DNA of 64,000 bases from Dyadobacter chenhuakuii (GTDB lineage Bacteria > Bacteroidota > Bacteroidia > Cytophagales > Spirosomataceae). The stretch spans positions 5,695,001 to 5,759,000 of the forward strand of contig NZ_CP098805.1 of NCBI RefSeq assembly GCF_023821985.2, written 5' to 3'. The notes below the pieces were generated by a model. That model was not told the DNA's origin. It ran no database searches and saw nothing but the letters and a program-made list of their open reading frames with translations. The first letter of the stretch is position 1. Each line of letters starts with the position of its first letter. The translations under genes and the position numbers were made by a program. This document shows positions 19,014-27,965 of this stretch, one piece after another.

Positions 19014-19043
19014 AAAAAAAAACCGCTTCGAGAAGCGGTTTTT
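19014..19043 (-). terminator. Intrinsic terminator of the cold-shock gene
   Basis: The 8-bp stem AACCGCTT/AAGCGGTT (19021-19028 with 19033-19040) has a CGAG loop. On the minus strand it is followed by a T-run (the A-run at 19014-19020 on plus). It lies just past the stop of the cold-shock gene. Confidence 0.85.
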
Positions 19044-19065
19044 ACATTTTTATATTAAGTCCCTA

Positions 19066-19257
19066 TCAGGCAAGCTTAACATTGATCGCGTTAAGCCCTT
19101 TACGCCCTTCCTGAAGATCAAAAGTAACGTCGTCATTTTCGCGAACTTCGTCCACAAGACCGGAGATGTGTACAAAATAGTCCTGTCCTGTTTCTGTGTC
19201 TTTAATAAACCCGTAACCTTTTGAGTCATTAAAGAATTTTACTGTTCCTTGATTCAT
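19066..19257 (-). CDS. Cold-shock protein, CspA family
   Basis: A 63-residue single cold-shock domain with RNP1 KGYGFI (13-18) and RNP2 DYFVHI (26-31), a nucleic-acid-binding RNA chaperone. It is single-gene, with its own terminator. A TAnnTTTG-type box (TAAATTTG on minus) lies at 19311-19318, giving a leader of about 45-50 nt. Confidence 0.96.
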   Translation of the reverse strand: MNQGTVKFFNDSKGYGFIKDTETGQDYFVHISGLVDEVRENDDVTFDLQEGRKGLNAINVKLA

Positions 19258-19310
19258 ATTAATTATATATTGAAAATTTACGTAAAGGTAAACAGAACGC
19301 AGCGTTTGTA

Positions 19311-19318
19311 CAAATTTA
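19311..19318 (-). promoter_or_regulatory. Probable -7 promoter element of the cold-shock gene
   Basis: On the minus strand this reads TAAATTTG, matching TAnnTTTG, 54 bp upstream of the cold-shock start codon. No -33 TTG is seen at normal spacing. Confidence 0.45.
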
Positions 19319-19388
19319 CATTGAAAAAATTAAAATTTGCCCGCCTATAATGCAATTGTCCGCTAGCAGAATGATTAAATCCGGTTTT

Positions 19389-19416
19389 TTGATTTGGGTC
19401 AATCTCCCTACATTTG
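19389..19416 (+). promoter_or_regulatory. guaA promoter (Bacteroidota type)
   Basis: TTG at 19389-19391 and TACATTTG at 19409-19416 are separated by 17 bp, a full match to the TTG-N17..23-TAnnTTTG consensus. The predicted start of transcription is about 13 bp before the guaA ATG, so the leader is very short. Confidence 0.75.
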
Positions 19417-19435
19417 CGTTTTAGATAGCATTTAT

Positions 19436-20965
19436 ATGACTGAACAAATTCTGATTTTAGATTTTGGTTCGCAATACACTCAGTTAATAGCACGTCGTGT
19501 TCGTGAGCTTAATGTTTATTGTGAAATCCATCCTTACAATAATTTCCCCGATCTCACTCCCAACATTAAAGGCGTAATTCTTTCCGGAAGCCCATGTTCC
19601 GTTCGGGATACCGACGCACCGCGAATAGATTTGGATCAGTTCCGTAAAATTGTGCCTGTTCTGGGCGTTTGTTACGGAGCGCAATTGCTGGCGCAGGAGC
19701 TGGGTGGCGATGTGAAACCTTCGCAGCACCGAGAATATGGCCGCGCCCGTCTGGTTATTGACGATACGGATTCCTCATTGCTGGCCGGATTATCGGAGTC
19801 TTCTCAGGTTTGGATGTCTCACGGCGATACCATTGTTCGCGCCCCGAACGACTTCCACGTGATCGCTTCGACGGAATCCGTGAAAGTGGCTGCATTCAAA
19901 ATTGAAAATGAACTTACATACGGCATTCAGTTTCACCCCGAGGTTACGCATACGACCGAAGGTAGGAAGCTGATGTACAATTTCGTAGCCAAAATTTGTG
20001 GTTGCAAGCAGGATTGGACAGCGGAGTCTTTCGTAGAACAAACCATTGCAAACCTTCGTAAGAAGCTGGGCAATGATAAGGTAGTAATGGCGCTTTCGGG
20101 AGGTGTAGATTCTACGGTTGCTGCTACGCTGGTTCACCAGGCTATTGGCGCAAATCTTTATTGCATTTTCGTTGATAACGGTCTTTTGCGTAAGGATGAA
20201 TTCGCGGAAGTGCTTCATTCTTACCAGGATATGGGTTTGAATATCAAAGGTGTTGATTCAAAATCACACTTTTACCAATCCCTAAACGGACTGTCGGAGC
20301 CCGAAGCAAAGCGGAAAGCAATTGGCAAATCCTTCATTGATATTTTTGATCAGGAAGCGCATTTGATTGAGGAAGTGAAATGGCTGGGTCAGGGAACGAT
20401 CTATCCGGACGTGATTGAGTCGGTTTCTATCAACGGGCCGTCTGCAACGATCAAATCGCACCATAATGTGGGTGGTTTGCCGGATTTCATGAAATTGAAA
20501 ATCGTTGAGCCGCTGAATACTTTGTTTAAAGATGAAGTAAGGGCTGTGGGCCGGACATTGGGCATTGATGAAAAAATATTAGGACGTCATCCGTTCCCGG
20601 GTCCAGGACTTGCCATTCGTATCTTAGGAGAAATCACTCCGGAGAAAGTGGCGATCTTGCAGGAAGTGGACGCTATTTTTATCGGCGGGCTCCGCAAATG
20701 GAATTTATATAAAGACGTCTGGCAGGCAGGCGCTATGCTTTTGCCGGTTCAAAGTGTGGGTGTGATGGGGGATGAGCGGACTTACGAAAGTGTGGTTGCT
20801 CTTCGTGCTGTGACCTCGATTGATGGAATGACAGCCGACTGGGCGCATTTGCCATATGATTTCCTTGCTGAGGTTTCCAATGACATTATCAATAGAGTAA
20901 AAGGTGTTAACCGCGTGGTTTACGACATTTCGTCGAAGCCGCCGGCAACCATTGAATGGGAATAG
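19436..20965 (+). CDS. guaA: GMP synthase (glutamine-hydrolysing)
   Basis: A 509-residue enzyme that converts XMP to GMP in purine synthesis. The class I glutamine amidotransferase domain (about 1-195) has the nucleophile in LGVCYGAQ and HPEV near its end. The ATP-pyrophosphatase domain has the PP-loop SGGVDST, and the C-terminal dimerisation domain ends KPPATIEWE, as usual. The ATG at 19436 (MTEQILILDFGSQY) is the start; it sits just after a strong promoter match. A terminator follows. Confidence 0.98.
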   Translation: MTEQILILDFGSQYTQLIARRVRELNVYCEIHPYNNFPDLTPNIKGVILSGSPCSVRDTDAPRIDLDQFRKIVPVLGVCYGAQLLAQELGGDVKPSQHREYGRARLVIDDTDSSLLAGLSESSQVWMSHGDTIVRAPNDFHVIASTESVKVAAFKIENELTYGIQFHPEVTHTTEGRKLMYNFVAKICGCKQDWTAESFVEQTIANLRKKLGNDKVVMALSGGVDSTVAATLVHQAIGANLYCIFVDNGLLRKDEFAEVLHSYQDMGLNIKGVDSKSHFYQSLNGLSEPEAKRKAIGKSFIDIFDQEAHLIEEVKWLGQGTIYPDVIESVSINGPSATIKSHHNVGGLPDFMKLKIVEPLNTLFKDEVRAVGRTLGIDEKILGRHPFPGPGLAIRILGEITPEKVAILQEVDAIFIGGLRKWNLYKDVWQAGAMLLPVQSVGVMGDERTYESVVALRAVTSIDGMTADWAHLPYDFLAEVSNDIINRVKGVNRVVYDISSKPPATIEWE

Positions 20966-20975
20966 CATACAAACG

Positions 20976-21003
20976 AAAAAAGCGGACAATTGTCCGCTTT
21001 TTT
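20976..21003 (+). terminator. Bidirectional intrinsic terminator between guaA and a DUF1328 gene
   Basis: The perfect palindromic stem AGCGGACAAT/ATTGTCCGCT is flanked by A-run and T-run on both sides, so it serves guaA on plus and the small membrane-protein gene on minus. Confidence 0.85.
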
Positions 21004-21021
21004 AATATTGTTCCGTTCTCG

Positions 21022-21186
21022 TCAGGATCGCCCGACTCCACGGCTGATTAAGCTCAACACAAATAGTACAAGGAATACGAAGAAAAGAATTTTAGCGATT
21101 CCAGCTGCTCCGGCAGCAATTCCACCAAAGCCCAATACACCGGCGATAATGGCAACTATCAGAAAAATTACGGTCCATCTTAACAT
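21022..21186 (-). CDS. DUF1328 (YtjA-like) small membrane protein
   Basis: A 54-residue gene. The translation starts MLRWTVIFLIVAIIAGVLGF, continues GGIAAGAAGIAKILFFVF and ends SLISRGVGRS. This is the typical DUF1328 layout: a first hydrophobic helix, a glycine/alanine-rich turn and a second helix. Members are small inner-membrane proteins of unknown role, often induced by stress. It is convergent with guaA across a shared terminator. The 269 bp upstream, to the M1 peptidase, shows nothing else. Confidence 0.88.
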   Translation of the reverse strand: MLRWTVIFLIVAIIAGVLGFGGIAAGAAGIAKILFFVFLVLFVLSLISRGVGRS

Positions 21187-21455
21187 AATTGACAAATGGT
21201 TTTAGTTCATAATGAAATATGAAAACAGTTTTACCAATTATGTGCCAAAAGCTGCCGACGCCATAAAACATTCATCCGCATCGGAATTTTGGCGAAAATA
21301 GAAGAATTGTTATTGTTTTTATGGGGAGAATGATGCCCATTTTTACGATTTTTTCTTTGCTGCTTCCGAATATTCTAATGCCTCCCACGTTTTCAATCCT
21401 GATAAAACCGAACAAAACACTTATTTTGCATTATAACAAACCAAAAAGAGTACGA

Positions 21456-23315
21456 ATGAAGTTTAATTTTATCGTGTTGGCGATGACTGCGATCAGCTTG
21501 CAGGTTTCAGCACAAAGTGATCGTTGGCAGCAGCGCGTGAAGTATCAGATGGAAGTTGATTTTGACGCCGCGAAGCATCAATATAAAGGAAAGCAAAAGC
21601 TGATTTACAGCAATAATTCCCCGGACACGCTGCACAAGGTCTTTTACCACTTGTACCTGAATGCATTCCAGCCAGGCAGCCAGATGGACGTTCGCTCCCG
21701 CACCATCAGCGACCCGGACCCACGTGTAAAAGACCGTATCTCCAAATTAACCCCTTCTGAAATTGGCTACGAAAAAGTGCTTTCGTTGAAGCATAATGGT
21801 AAGGCTGTAAAATATGAAGTGGTTGGGACGATCCTGGAAGTGACATTGAAAGAAAAGATCCTCCCTAAAACGCAGCATACATTTGAGATGGACTTCGAAG
21901 CACAAGTCCCGATTCAGATCCGCCGCACTGGCCGCGACAACGCGGAAGGCATCGATTATTCGATGGCGCAATGGTATCCCAAAATGAGTGAGTATGACTA
22001 CGAAGGCTGGCATGCGAATCCTTATATAGCCAGGGAATTTTATGGCGTCTGGGGTGATTTTGATGTGAAACTGACCATTGATGCTTCTTATGTCGTGGCG
22101 GCGAGTGGTTACCTGCAAAATCCGGATAAAATTGGCCACGGCTACACGCAGAAAGAGGTGAAACACAAGCCCGGCGACAAATTAACCTGGCATTTCATCG
22201 CACCCGAAGTCCATGATTTCATGTGGGCAGCCGATCGTGATTACAAGCATGATGTCATCAAAGTGGATGATAATCTGGATATGCATTTCTTTTATCAAAC
22301 AGATACATTAGCCAATGTCTGGAAAGAAATGGAACCGCTTGCTGTGCGTTGTTTCAAGATTATGAATGAGAAATTCGGACGCTATCCTTACAAGCAGTAT
22401 TCGGTAATTCAGGGTGGTGATGGCGGAATGGAGTATGCCATGGCAACATTGATTACCGGGCGTCAGAATCTGGGCGGATTGGTAAGTGTAACGGTTCATG
22501 AATCCATTCACAGCTGGTTTCAGCAGATATTAGGCACAAACGAATCCAAATATGCGTGGATGGACGAAGGTTTTACCAGCTATGCGCAGAATATTGTCAT
22601 GGCTGAATTGTTTCCTTCAAGACTGGATGCCCAGCGGGGAAGCACCGCGGGTTATCGCAATCTCGTGAAGTCAGGTCTGGAAGAACCATTGACCACACAT
22701 GCCGATCATTTCAACACAAATCGCGCATATAGCACGGCCAGTTATGCCAAGGGCGCAGTTTTCCTTAATCAGCTTGGCTACATTATCGGCAGCCAGAAGT
22801 TGGAAAGCGGCATGAAACGCTATTATAACGAGTGGAAATTCAAGCATCCTAACCCCAATGATCTGAAACGGATCATGGAAAAGGAATCGGGTCTTGAACT
22901 GGATTGGTACTGGGAAGATTTTGTAGGAACAACCAAAACCATCGATTATGGCATTAAAGAGGTTGTATCCAATGCAGCTAAAACAACTGTTGTTTTGGAA
23001 AAAATAGGCCAGATGCCTATGCCATTGGATGTTGTGGTAAGTTATAAAGACGGAAGTCAGGAGAACTTCAACATTCCCCTGGAACTCATGCGCGGAGAAA
23101 AATCCGAAGCAATGTATTCCAAAACCACATTACTGAATGATTGGGGTTGGACTTATCCGGAATATTCATTTACGATCGACAGAAATCTTGCTGACATTGA
23201 AAGGATCGTCATAGATCCAAGTCAGCGAATGGCGGACATTAATCCGGATAATAACTCCTATCCGTCTATATCGAAAGAATTGCCGCGGTTCAAAGCTGAT
23301 AAAGTCGTAAAGTGA
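21456..23315 (+). CDS. Secreted M1 family metallopeptidase
   Basis: The start at ATG 21456 gives 619 residues beginning with a signal peptide (MKFNFIVLAMTAISLQVSA); the upstream in-frame extension to 21321 has no such signal. The gluzincin motif is complete: H348-E349-x-x-H352 with E371 in WMDEGF, the HExxHx18E spacing. GGMEYA takes the place of the GAMEN exopeptidase motif. It probably trims N-terminal residues from peptides in the periplasm or outside. A terminator follows; the gene is monocistronic. Confidence 0.93.
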   Translation: MKFNFIVLAMTAISLQVSAQSDRWQQRVKYQMEVDFDAAKHQYKGKQKLIYSNNSPDTLHKVFYHLYLNAFQPGSQMDVRSRTISDPDPRVKDRISKLTPSEIGYEKVLSLKHNGKAVKYEVVGTILEVTLKEKILPKTQHTFEMDFEAQVPIQIRRTGRDNAEGIDYSMAQWYPKMSEYDYEGWHANPYIAREFYGVWGDFDVKLTIDASYVVAASGYLQNPDKIGHGYTQKEVKHKPGDKLTWHFIAPEVHDFMWAADRDYKHDVIKVDDNLDMHFFYQTDTLANVWKEMEPLAVRCFKIMNEKFGRYPYKQYSVIQGGDGGMEYAMATLITGRQNLGGLVSVTVHESIHSWFQQILGTNESKYAWMDEGFTSYAQNIVMAELFPSRLDAQRGSTAGYRNLVKSGLEEPLTTHADHFNTNRAYSTASYAKGAVFLNQLGYIIGSQKLESGMKRYYNEWKFKHPNPNDLKRIMEKESGLELDWYWEDFVGTTKTIDYGIKEVVSNAAKTTVVLEKIGQMPMPLDVVVSYKDGSQENFNIPLELMRGEKSEAMYSKTTLLNDWGWTYPEYSFTIDRNLADIERIVIDPSQRMADINPDNNSYPSISKELPRFKADKVVK

Positions 23316-23335
23316 TAAAATTGAAGTGGTAAAAA

Positions 23336-23367
23336 GGGGCTTTCTCAACTGAGAAAGCCCTTTTTTT
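23336..23367 (+). terminator. Intrinsic terminator after the M1 peptidase gene
   Basis: The 10-bp stem GGGCTTTCTC/GAGAAAGCCC (23337-23346 with 23351-23360) has loop AACT and is followed by seven T. A preceding A-run lets it also serve the convergent DUF5686 gene. Confidence 0.9.
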
Positions 23368-23387
23368 ATGCACATAATTGAATGCCT

Positions 23388-25955
23388 TTATCGTCCAAAC
23401 TTAATGGAAGTCCCCACGCGCCAACCCATTCCCTTGAAATGGCTGCCGTGGAACTGGGCGACGGCTTCCAGGCGAATAATGCGAAGGATGTCATCAATTC
23501 CATAAACCGCCTCGGTGTAATTGCGGATTGTTGGCACTCTCAGATAATGCAATTGCAGCGTTTCCGAGATGCCTGTGACACGAAGTGCTTCGATGCGAGT
23601 AAGTGCAAATCGCTGCGAAGTCCAGGTGGCATTCGCCTGAAAAAACCAGGATGACGTGCTGTAACGATAATATTGCAGCATCCGGAACTGGTCGGGCGGA
23701 TAGGCATATTGGAAAAAGAACTCATTTCCCATGAAGTGACGGTAATCGGGGAAATACATTTGTTTTGTACTCAAAAAACCGCCGCCATTTACATAATATT
23801 CAAGATTACTCCGCGGTCCCAGGCTCAAATTCTGGCGAATGTTTCCCTGTAACATGGAGTAATCCACATCACCCACAAATCCAAGACCAGTTTTGTAATT
23901 AAGACTAAATGATGGTCCTTTGCTTCTTAAATATCGTTTTTCACCATTCCTGATCAGGTAACGCCGCCACGGACGCACGGTTGCGGTTAGGTCCAGAATG
24001 GTTGCATTGTGTATAGCGAAGCCGGTGTTTTGCAATTCCCTGTTTTCGGGGCGGTTGGGAGTGTAATAATATTGGCTCCAGAAGAAAATAGGACGTGCAC
24101 TTTCCTGGTTGAAAAGCTCTTTTCTGTGCTCAAATTCTAATCCTGCATTCAGACTAAAAACATCAGCAATGTTGCGTAGTGAAAACTCGGCCCGGCCATA
24201 TTGTTTTTGATACAGCTTCATAAAATTCCTGTCAAAAAACCTGGCCGCAATGCTGTTGGGAAGGGCAGGAATGGGGTTGTTATTGTTGATCTGACTGGCC
24301 ATTTCTCCACCGGATAGCATCAGATTCCATTTGTCATTGCCAATGTTGGTTGTCAGGTTTCCATAAACCCTTTTGCGTCCGAAAGAATAGCGCACGAGCG
24401 GGCTAACACTGAAGCGGTATGACTTGCCCCATTTCTTTTCCCATTCAGTAAGAAAGTTGATAGCATTTCCTTCGACTGTGTTGTAACTGATGGACAGGAT
24501 CGGGCTTTTGAAATAGAACGTTCGCCTGTTGCCCAGCGCATAAGTATTACCTGTAATCAAGTGCAGCGGCCTGAATGCCAGCGAGTCGGGCTTTCTTTTT
24601 TCGCGAATCGCATCTTTTACCACCTTAATGCTGTCTTGCAGCACATAACTGGTCACTTCCGATTTTGTCAGTGGGATAGGGCGGAGTGCTTGCCAATAAG
24701 TGGTGTCGCGTTTGTTAGCCATAGAGTCGATAATAATCGAATCCTGGCGCACCAGCCGATCGCTGCCGCCCTCCATTTTGCGTTCTTTTTTCTGCTCTTT
24801 CTCGTATTCCTTGGTGAGTTTTCGGAAATCCTTGGTCGAGAATTGCTTCTGTTCACGGATCAATTTTTCAAGATTTTCCTTCCGGTTTGCCTCCTTCACA
24901 TCTTCCTTTTTGTGATCTGCAATGACAATGTCTTCTTTCAGGCCCGGATCGATATCCAGTTTCTGGTAAGTCAGGGAAACCAGATATTTGAATTCTCCTG
25001 CAAAGCCCAAATAACTTCCATTAATGCGAAACTGCTGATTCACAGGAATCCACACATTCTGAACCGGGCTGAAAATCTGTTTGGCAGAAATGTTCAGTCC
25101 GCTTGTAGTGGTTTGCAAATCATAGCTGTGAATGGCCCAGCGATCTTCCAAAATGAACAGGCTTCCCTTAAAAACACCTTCCCCATAAGCACGTGGAATC
25201 ACTTTTATTTTGTTGACCAATTGGCCCTGATCTTCAAAATAACCTTCATATTCAAATCGATAATAGGCAAATGCCCTAGGAGAGAGCGGGGAGATGGTTC
25301 CGGCTATTTCCGGACTGTAAAGGCTTGCTAAAATATATTCGTTGGGAGAGGGAATGCTGTTATCCAGACTGTTTCGTGTCGAAATAATCTTTTGCGTATA
25401 ACTAGCCGGCCGGCGGTATTTTATTTCAGCAACACTCTCATTAAGAATTGCTTTTCCTTCCTGAACGCCCTCTTTTTTTAATCTTTTTTCTACCAGATAT
25501 GGAATTTTTGTGGGCAGTGCGGTGCTTCTGGAATAAACTTTTGCCGTATAGCCGCGTAGTTGTAGCTGATGAAAACGCGCCTTGGCGATAGCCCGCCGCA
25601 TAATGCTATATGCAGGATCTTCCTTGCCCTTTCCGATAGTCGCTTCACGTAGGTTAAGCGCCTGTTCTTCGAGAACTACATTTAGTTCTGTAAAGTCGTT
25701 GCCGACTGTTACATTTTTTGAGACACTTTTGAATCCCAAAAACTGAAATATGATCTCGTAACTTCCTGGTAATAAGGTGAATTCGTATTCACCTTCTTCA
25801 TTGGCCATGGTTCCGTTGCTCGTGCCTTTTACGGCAATGCCGGCATAGGAAAGTGCTTCTCCTTTTGCATTAGAGATGCGGCCTTTTATCCCGCCTGCGA
25901 TTAACTGCGACTGTAAGCCAATACATAATATGATCAGGAGCAACGCAACACGCAT
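23388..25955 (-). CDS. DUF5686 outer-membrane protein with carboxypeptidase-regulatory domain
   Basis: An 855-residue protein: signal peptide (1-20), CarboxypepD_reg-like domain (about 22-100, GGIKGRISNAKGEALSYAGI), then a DUF5686 region. That region includes AYSIMRRAIAKARFHQLQLRGYTAKVYS and a C-terminal barrel with many aromatic strand ends, finishing RVGTSIKFGR. Family members are abundant in Bacteroidota outer membranes and of unknown function. It is single-gene and convergent with the M1 peptidase. Confidence 0.88.
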   Translation of the reverse strand: MRVALLLIILCIGLQSQLIAGGIKGRISNAKGEALSYAGIAVKGTSNGTMANEEGEYEFTLLPGSYEIIFQFLGFKSVSKNVTVGNDFTELNVVLEEQALNLREATIGKGKEDPAYSIMRRAIAKARFHQLQLRGYTAKVYSRSTALPTKIPYLVEKRLKKEGVQEGKAILNESVAEIKYRRPASYTQKIISTRNSLDNSIPSPNEYILASLYSPEIAGTISPLSPRAFAYYRFEYEGYFEDQGQLVNKIKVIPRAYGEGVFKGSLFILEDRWAIHSYDLQTTTSGLNISAKQIFSPVQNVWIPVNQQFRINGSYLGFAGEFKYLVSLTYQKLDIDPGLKEDIVIADHKKEDVKEANRKENLEKLIREQKQFSTKDFRKLTKEYEKEQKKERKMEGGSDRLVRQDSIIIDSMANKRDTTYWQALRPIPLTKSEVTSYVLQDSIKVVKDAIREKRKPDSLAFRPLHLITGNTYALGNRRTFYFKSPILSISYNTVEGNAINFLTEWEKKWGKSYRFSVSPLVRYSFGRKRVYGNLTTNIGNDKWNLMLSGGEMASQINNNNPIPALPNSIAARFFDRNFMKLYQKQYGRAEFSLRNIADVFSLNAGLEFEHRKELFNQESARPIFFWSQYYYTPNRPENRELQNTGFAIHNATILDLTATVRPWRRYLIRNGEKRYLRSKGPSFSLNYKTGLGFVGDVDYSMLQGNIRQNLSLGPRSNLEYYVNGGGFLSTKQMYFPDYRHFMGNEFFFQYAYPPDQFRMLQYYRYSTSSWFFQANATWTSQRFALTRIEALRVTGISETLQLHYLRVPTIRNYTEAVYGIDDILRIIRLEAVAQFHGSHFKGMGWRVGTSIKFGR

Positions 25956-26059
25956 AGAGGTAAATCGTCAGTTTTTGCAATAAGCACAAATTAGATCAAA
26001 TTTCTGATTTGTGCCCTTGCTGAGCCTCCTCTATAACCGTACCACGCTGCCGTTACACC

Positions 26060-26767
26060 TTAATCACATTGACCATCGACCGTGCAGTTTGCGCCGTCGG
26101 CCAGGGAAACCAATGGTTCCGGGTTTGTTTTCTCCCATTCGGAAAATGATTTTTCCAAAGCGCGTAAGAATGTTTCCGGCTGCTGCGCACCAGAAACAGC
26201 GTATTTTCTGTCCAAAACAAAGAAAGGGACGCCGCGTGCGCCAACTTGCTGTGCTTCGTAAACATCTTTTCGAACCTCATCACTGAATTTTGACCCGTCC
26301 AGGACAGATTTCAATTCTTCCGTATCAAGTCCAATTTGAGTTCCCAAATCAAGCAATGTTGCATGATCTGCGGTGTTCTTGCCATCCGTAAAATAAGCTT
26401 TAAATAACTGCTCTTCTGCGTCGTCGCCCTTGCCTTTTGTTTTTGCATACTGGACAAAACGATGCGCATCGAAGGAATTTGCAACCACAGCTTTGTCCAT
26501 ATTGTACTCCAATCCCACCTCAGCGGCAATCGAACTCACATGGTCATTCATCTGCGCCGCATAATCCGGCGTCCAGCCTTTCACCTCCGCCAGATAATCG
26601 TTGATGCTTTTTCCCGGCTCCGTTTTCATAGCCGGATTGAGCTGAAAACTTTTCCATTCAACCTGGATCTTATCCTTTTGAGGGAATTGTTCAAGTGCTT
26701 TTTCAAATTTCCTTTTGCCGATATAACAAAAAGGGCACATTACGTCACTCCATATTTCAACTTTCAT
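26060..26767 (-). CDS. DsbA-family (FrnE-like) oxidoreductase
   Basis: A 235-residue cytoplasmic thioredoxin-fold protein with a CPFC active site in WSDVMCPFCYIGK (residues 11-14) and the helical insertion typical of the FrnE/2-hydroxychromene isomerase-like group. The cis-proline is in GARGVPFFVLD. A second Cys pair occurs at the very C-terminus (ANCTVDGQCD). It is likely a disulfide oxidoreductase or isomerase tied to redox or electrophile stress. It lies just downstream of a nitroreductase on the same strand, and that gene is divergent from an HxlR regulator, so all three may form one redox regulon (inference). Confidence 0.92.
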   Translation of the reverse strand: MKVEIWSDVMCPFCYIGKRKFEKALEQFPQKDKIQVEWKSFQLNPAMKTEPGKSINDYLAEVKGWTPDYAAQMNDHVSSIAAEVGLEYNMDKAVVANSFDAHRFVQYAKTKGKGDDAEEQLFKAYFTDGKNTADHATLLDLGTQIGLDTEELKSVLDGSKFSDEVRKDVYEAQQVGARGVPFFVLDRKYAVSGAQQPETFLRALEKSFSEWEKTNPEPLVSLADGANCTVDGQCD

Positions 26768-26833
26768 AATTTCAGTGGGTTAGTGTTCAAATGTTAATCT
26801 TTTTACGCAGGGTTGGTGCTGAGAAGAGGCCTA

Positions 26834-27466
26834 TCAAAGCGATATAAAAAGCTCTTCATGCGATCTTCTTACCTTTTTTGCGTTGGACAAAGCGTCGTTT
26901 TCGCTATCTCGGTAACCCAACGTCATAATGACAACACTTTTCAATCCTTTTTCGGTCAGACCAAGAATCTCATCCAGTTTAGCATTGTTAAAACCTTCCA
27001 TAGGAGTCGCGTCCACGTGTTCCGTTGCTGCCGCAACCAATGCATGTCCAAGCGCAATGTAGGCCTGACGTGCCGCCCAGTTGAAATTAACTTCCTCAGA
27101 GCGACTCAGTATGCCACCGGTGACACTTTCTTGAAATTTTGAAAGCGACTCAACTGAAATGCCTCGGGTCGTAGCGATCAGGTTCATGTAATCGGTGATT
27201 TGCTGTGCCGTGATTTTCTCCCACGCAGCAAAAACCAGCAAGTGTGAGGCCTCCGGAATCTGCTGCTGAGGAGCAGCTTCCTTGAAAATCCTATCTTTCG
27301 TATCCTGATCGCTGATCACAACAATGTTATAAGGTTGCAGTCCCACCGAGGATGGTGATAACTTAATGACTTCCAGGATTGTATCCAGTTTTTCTTGCGG
27401 AATTGTCTGGCCGTTCATTCTTTTTGCAGCATATCTCCAATTCAGATCTTCTATCAGGTTATTCAT
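26834..27466 (-). CDS. NAD(P)H-dependent FMN nitroreductase-family oxidoreductase
   Basis: A 210-residue protein of the NfsB/NfnB-like family. The FMN-binding start RYAAKRMNGQ is followed by LSPSSVGLQPYNIVVI, and NWAARQAYIALGHALVAAA and VVIMTLGYRD occur further on. It would reduce quinones, nitro compounds or related electrophiles. The start at 27466 (MNNLIEDL) is preferred over an upstream ATG at 27493, which overlaps the promoter region. It is divergent from hxlR, and the 91-bp gap holds a palindromic operator candidate and -7 boxes for both genes. Confidence 0.93.
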   Translation of the reverse strand: MNNLIEDLNWRYAAKRMNGQTIPQEKLDTILEVIKLSPSSVGLQPYNIVVISDQDTKDRIFKEAAPQQQIPEASHLLVFAAWEKITAQQITDYMNLIATTRGISVESLSKFQESVTGGILSRSEEVNFNWAARQAYIALGHALVAAATEHVDATPMEGFNNAKLDEILGLTEKGLKSVVIMTLGYRDSENDALSNAKKVRRSHEELFISL

Positions 27467-27490
27467 TTTCTTTTGTTTAAATTTGATATG

Positions 27491-27541
27491 CAAACTTAAA
27501 TAAATAAGCTATACATTTGTAAGTACTATACCAAAGTATAG
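27491..27541. promoter_or_regulatory. Divergent nitroreductase/hxlR control region with HxlR operator candidate
   Basis: A perfect inverted repeat CTATAC-CAAA-GTATAG lies at 27526-27541, and a third copy of CTATAC at 27509-27514 is 17 bp upstream. Two TAnnTTTG-type -7 boxes sit among them: TAAGTTTG on minus (27498-27491) for the nitroreductase, and TACATTTG on plus (27512-27519) for hxlR. The palindrome covers the predicted hxlR start of transcription, which fits autorepression with co-control of the divergent gene. Elements are seen directly; the binding protein is inferred from family habit. Confidence 0.65.
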
Positions 27542-27557
27542 CTAAATTAGTTCAGTC

Positions 27558-27965
27558 ATGGAAACATCAGAAATAGAGACTACAACGAAAAAGACAGCTC
27601 ATACGCACGAAGAATGCACGAAAAGCATCCTGCCCGTGCGCGACGCCCTGGAAGTGTTAAGTGGAAAATGGAAGTTGCAGATCATCATTTCTCTGCTCTT
27701 CGGCAACAAACGCTTTTCCCAAATCGCCAAAGAGATCCCCGGGATCACGGATAAAATGTTATCAAAGGAATTACGTGATCTGGAAGCTAACTGCCTGGTA
27801 AAAAGGACAGTTTATGATTCAATCCCTGTGGTTGTGGAATATACATTAACTGAGTATGGGCATACGTTGAAGCCTGTAATTGAGGTGTTAAGAAAGTGGG
27901 GAATGGCACATAGGGAGCGGATTATGGTCAATCCATCCACTTCTCATACCACATCTGAAACATAA
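27558..27965 (+). CDS. HxlR-family transcriptional regulator (full-length copy)
   Basis: A 135-residue winged-helix regulator. The family core RDALEVLSGKWKLQIIISLL is followed by FSQIAKEIPGITDKMLSKEL (recognition helix) and the wing VVVEYTLTEYG. C20 stands just before the core, where redox-sensing family members carry a reactive Cys. The last eight or so residues differ from the second copy at 30.5 kb, because homology stops at 27927 and the convergent asnB gene begins (its 3' end overlaps by 38 bp). This suggests the 3' end was replaced. The neighbouring nitroreductase is the likely target. Confidence 0.93.
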   Translation: METSEIETTTKKTAHTHEECTKSILPVRDALEVLSGKWKLQIIISLLFGNKRFSQIAKEIPGITDKMLSKELRDLEANCLVKRTVYDSIPVVVEYTLTEYGHTLKPVIEVLRKWGMAHRERIMVNPSTSHTTSET

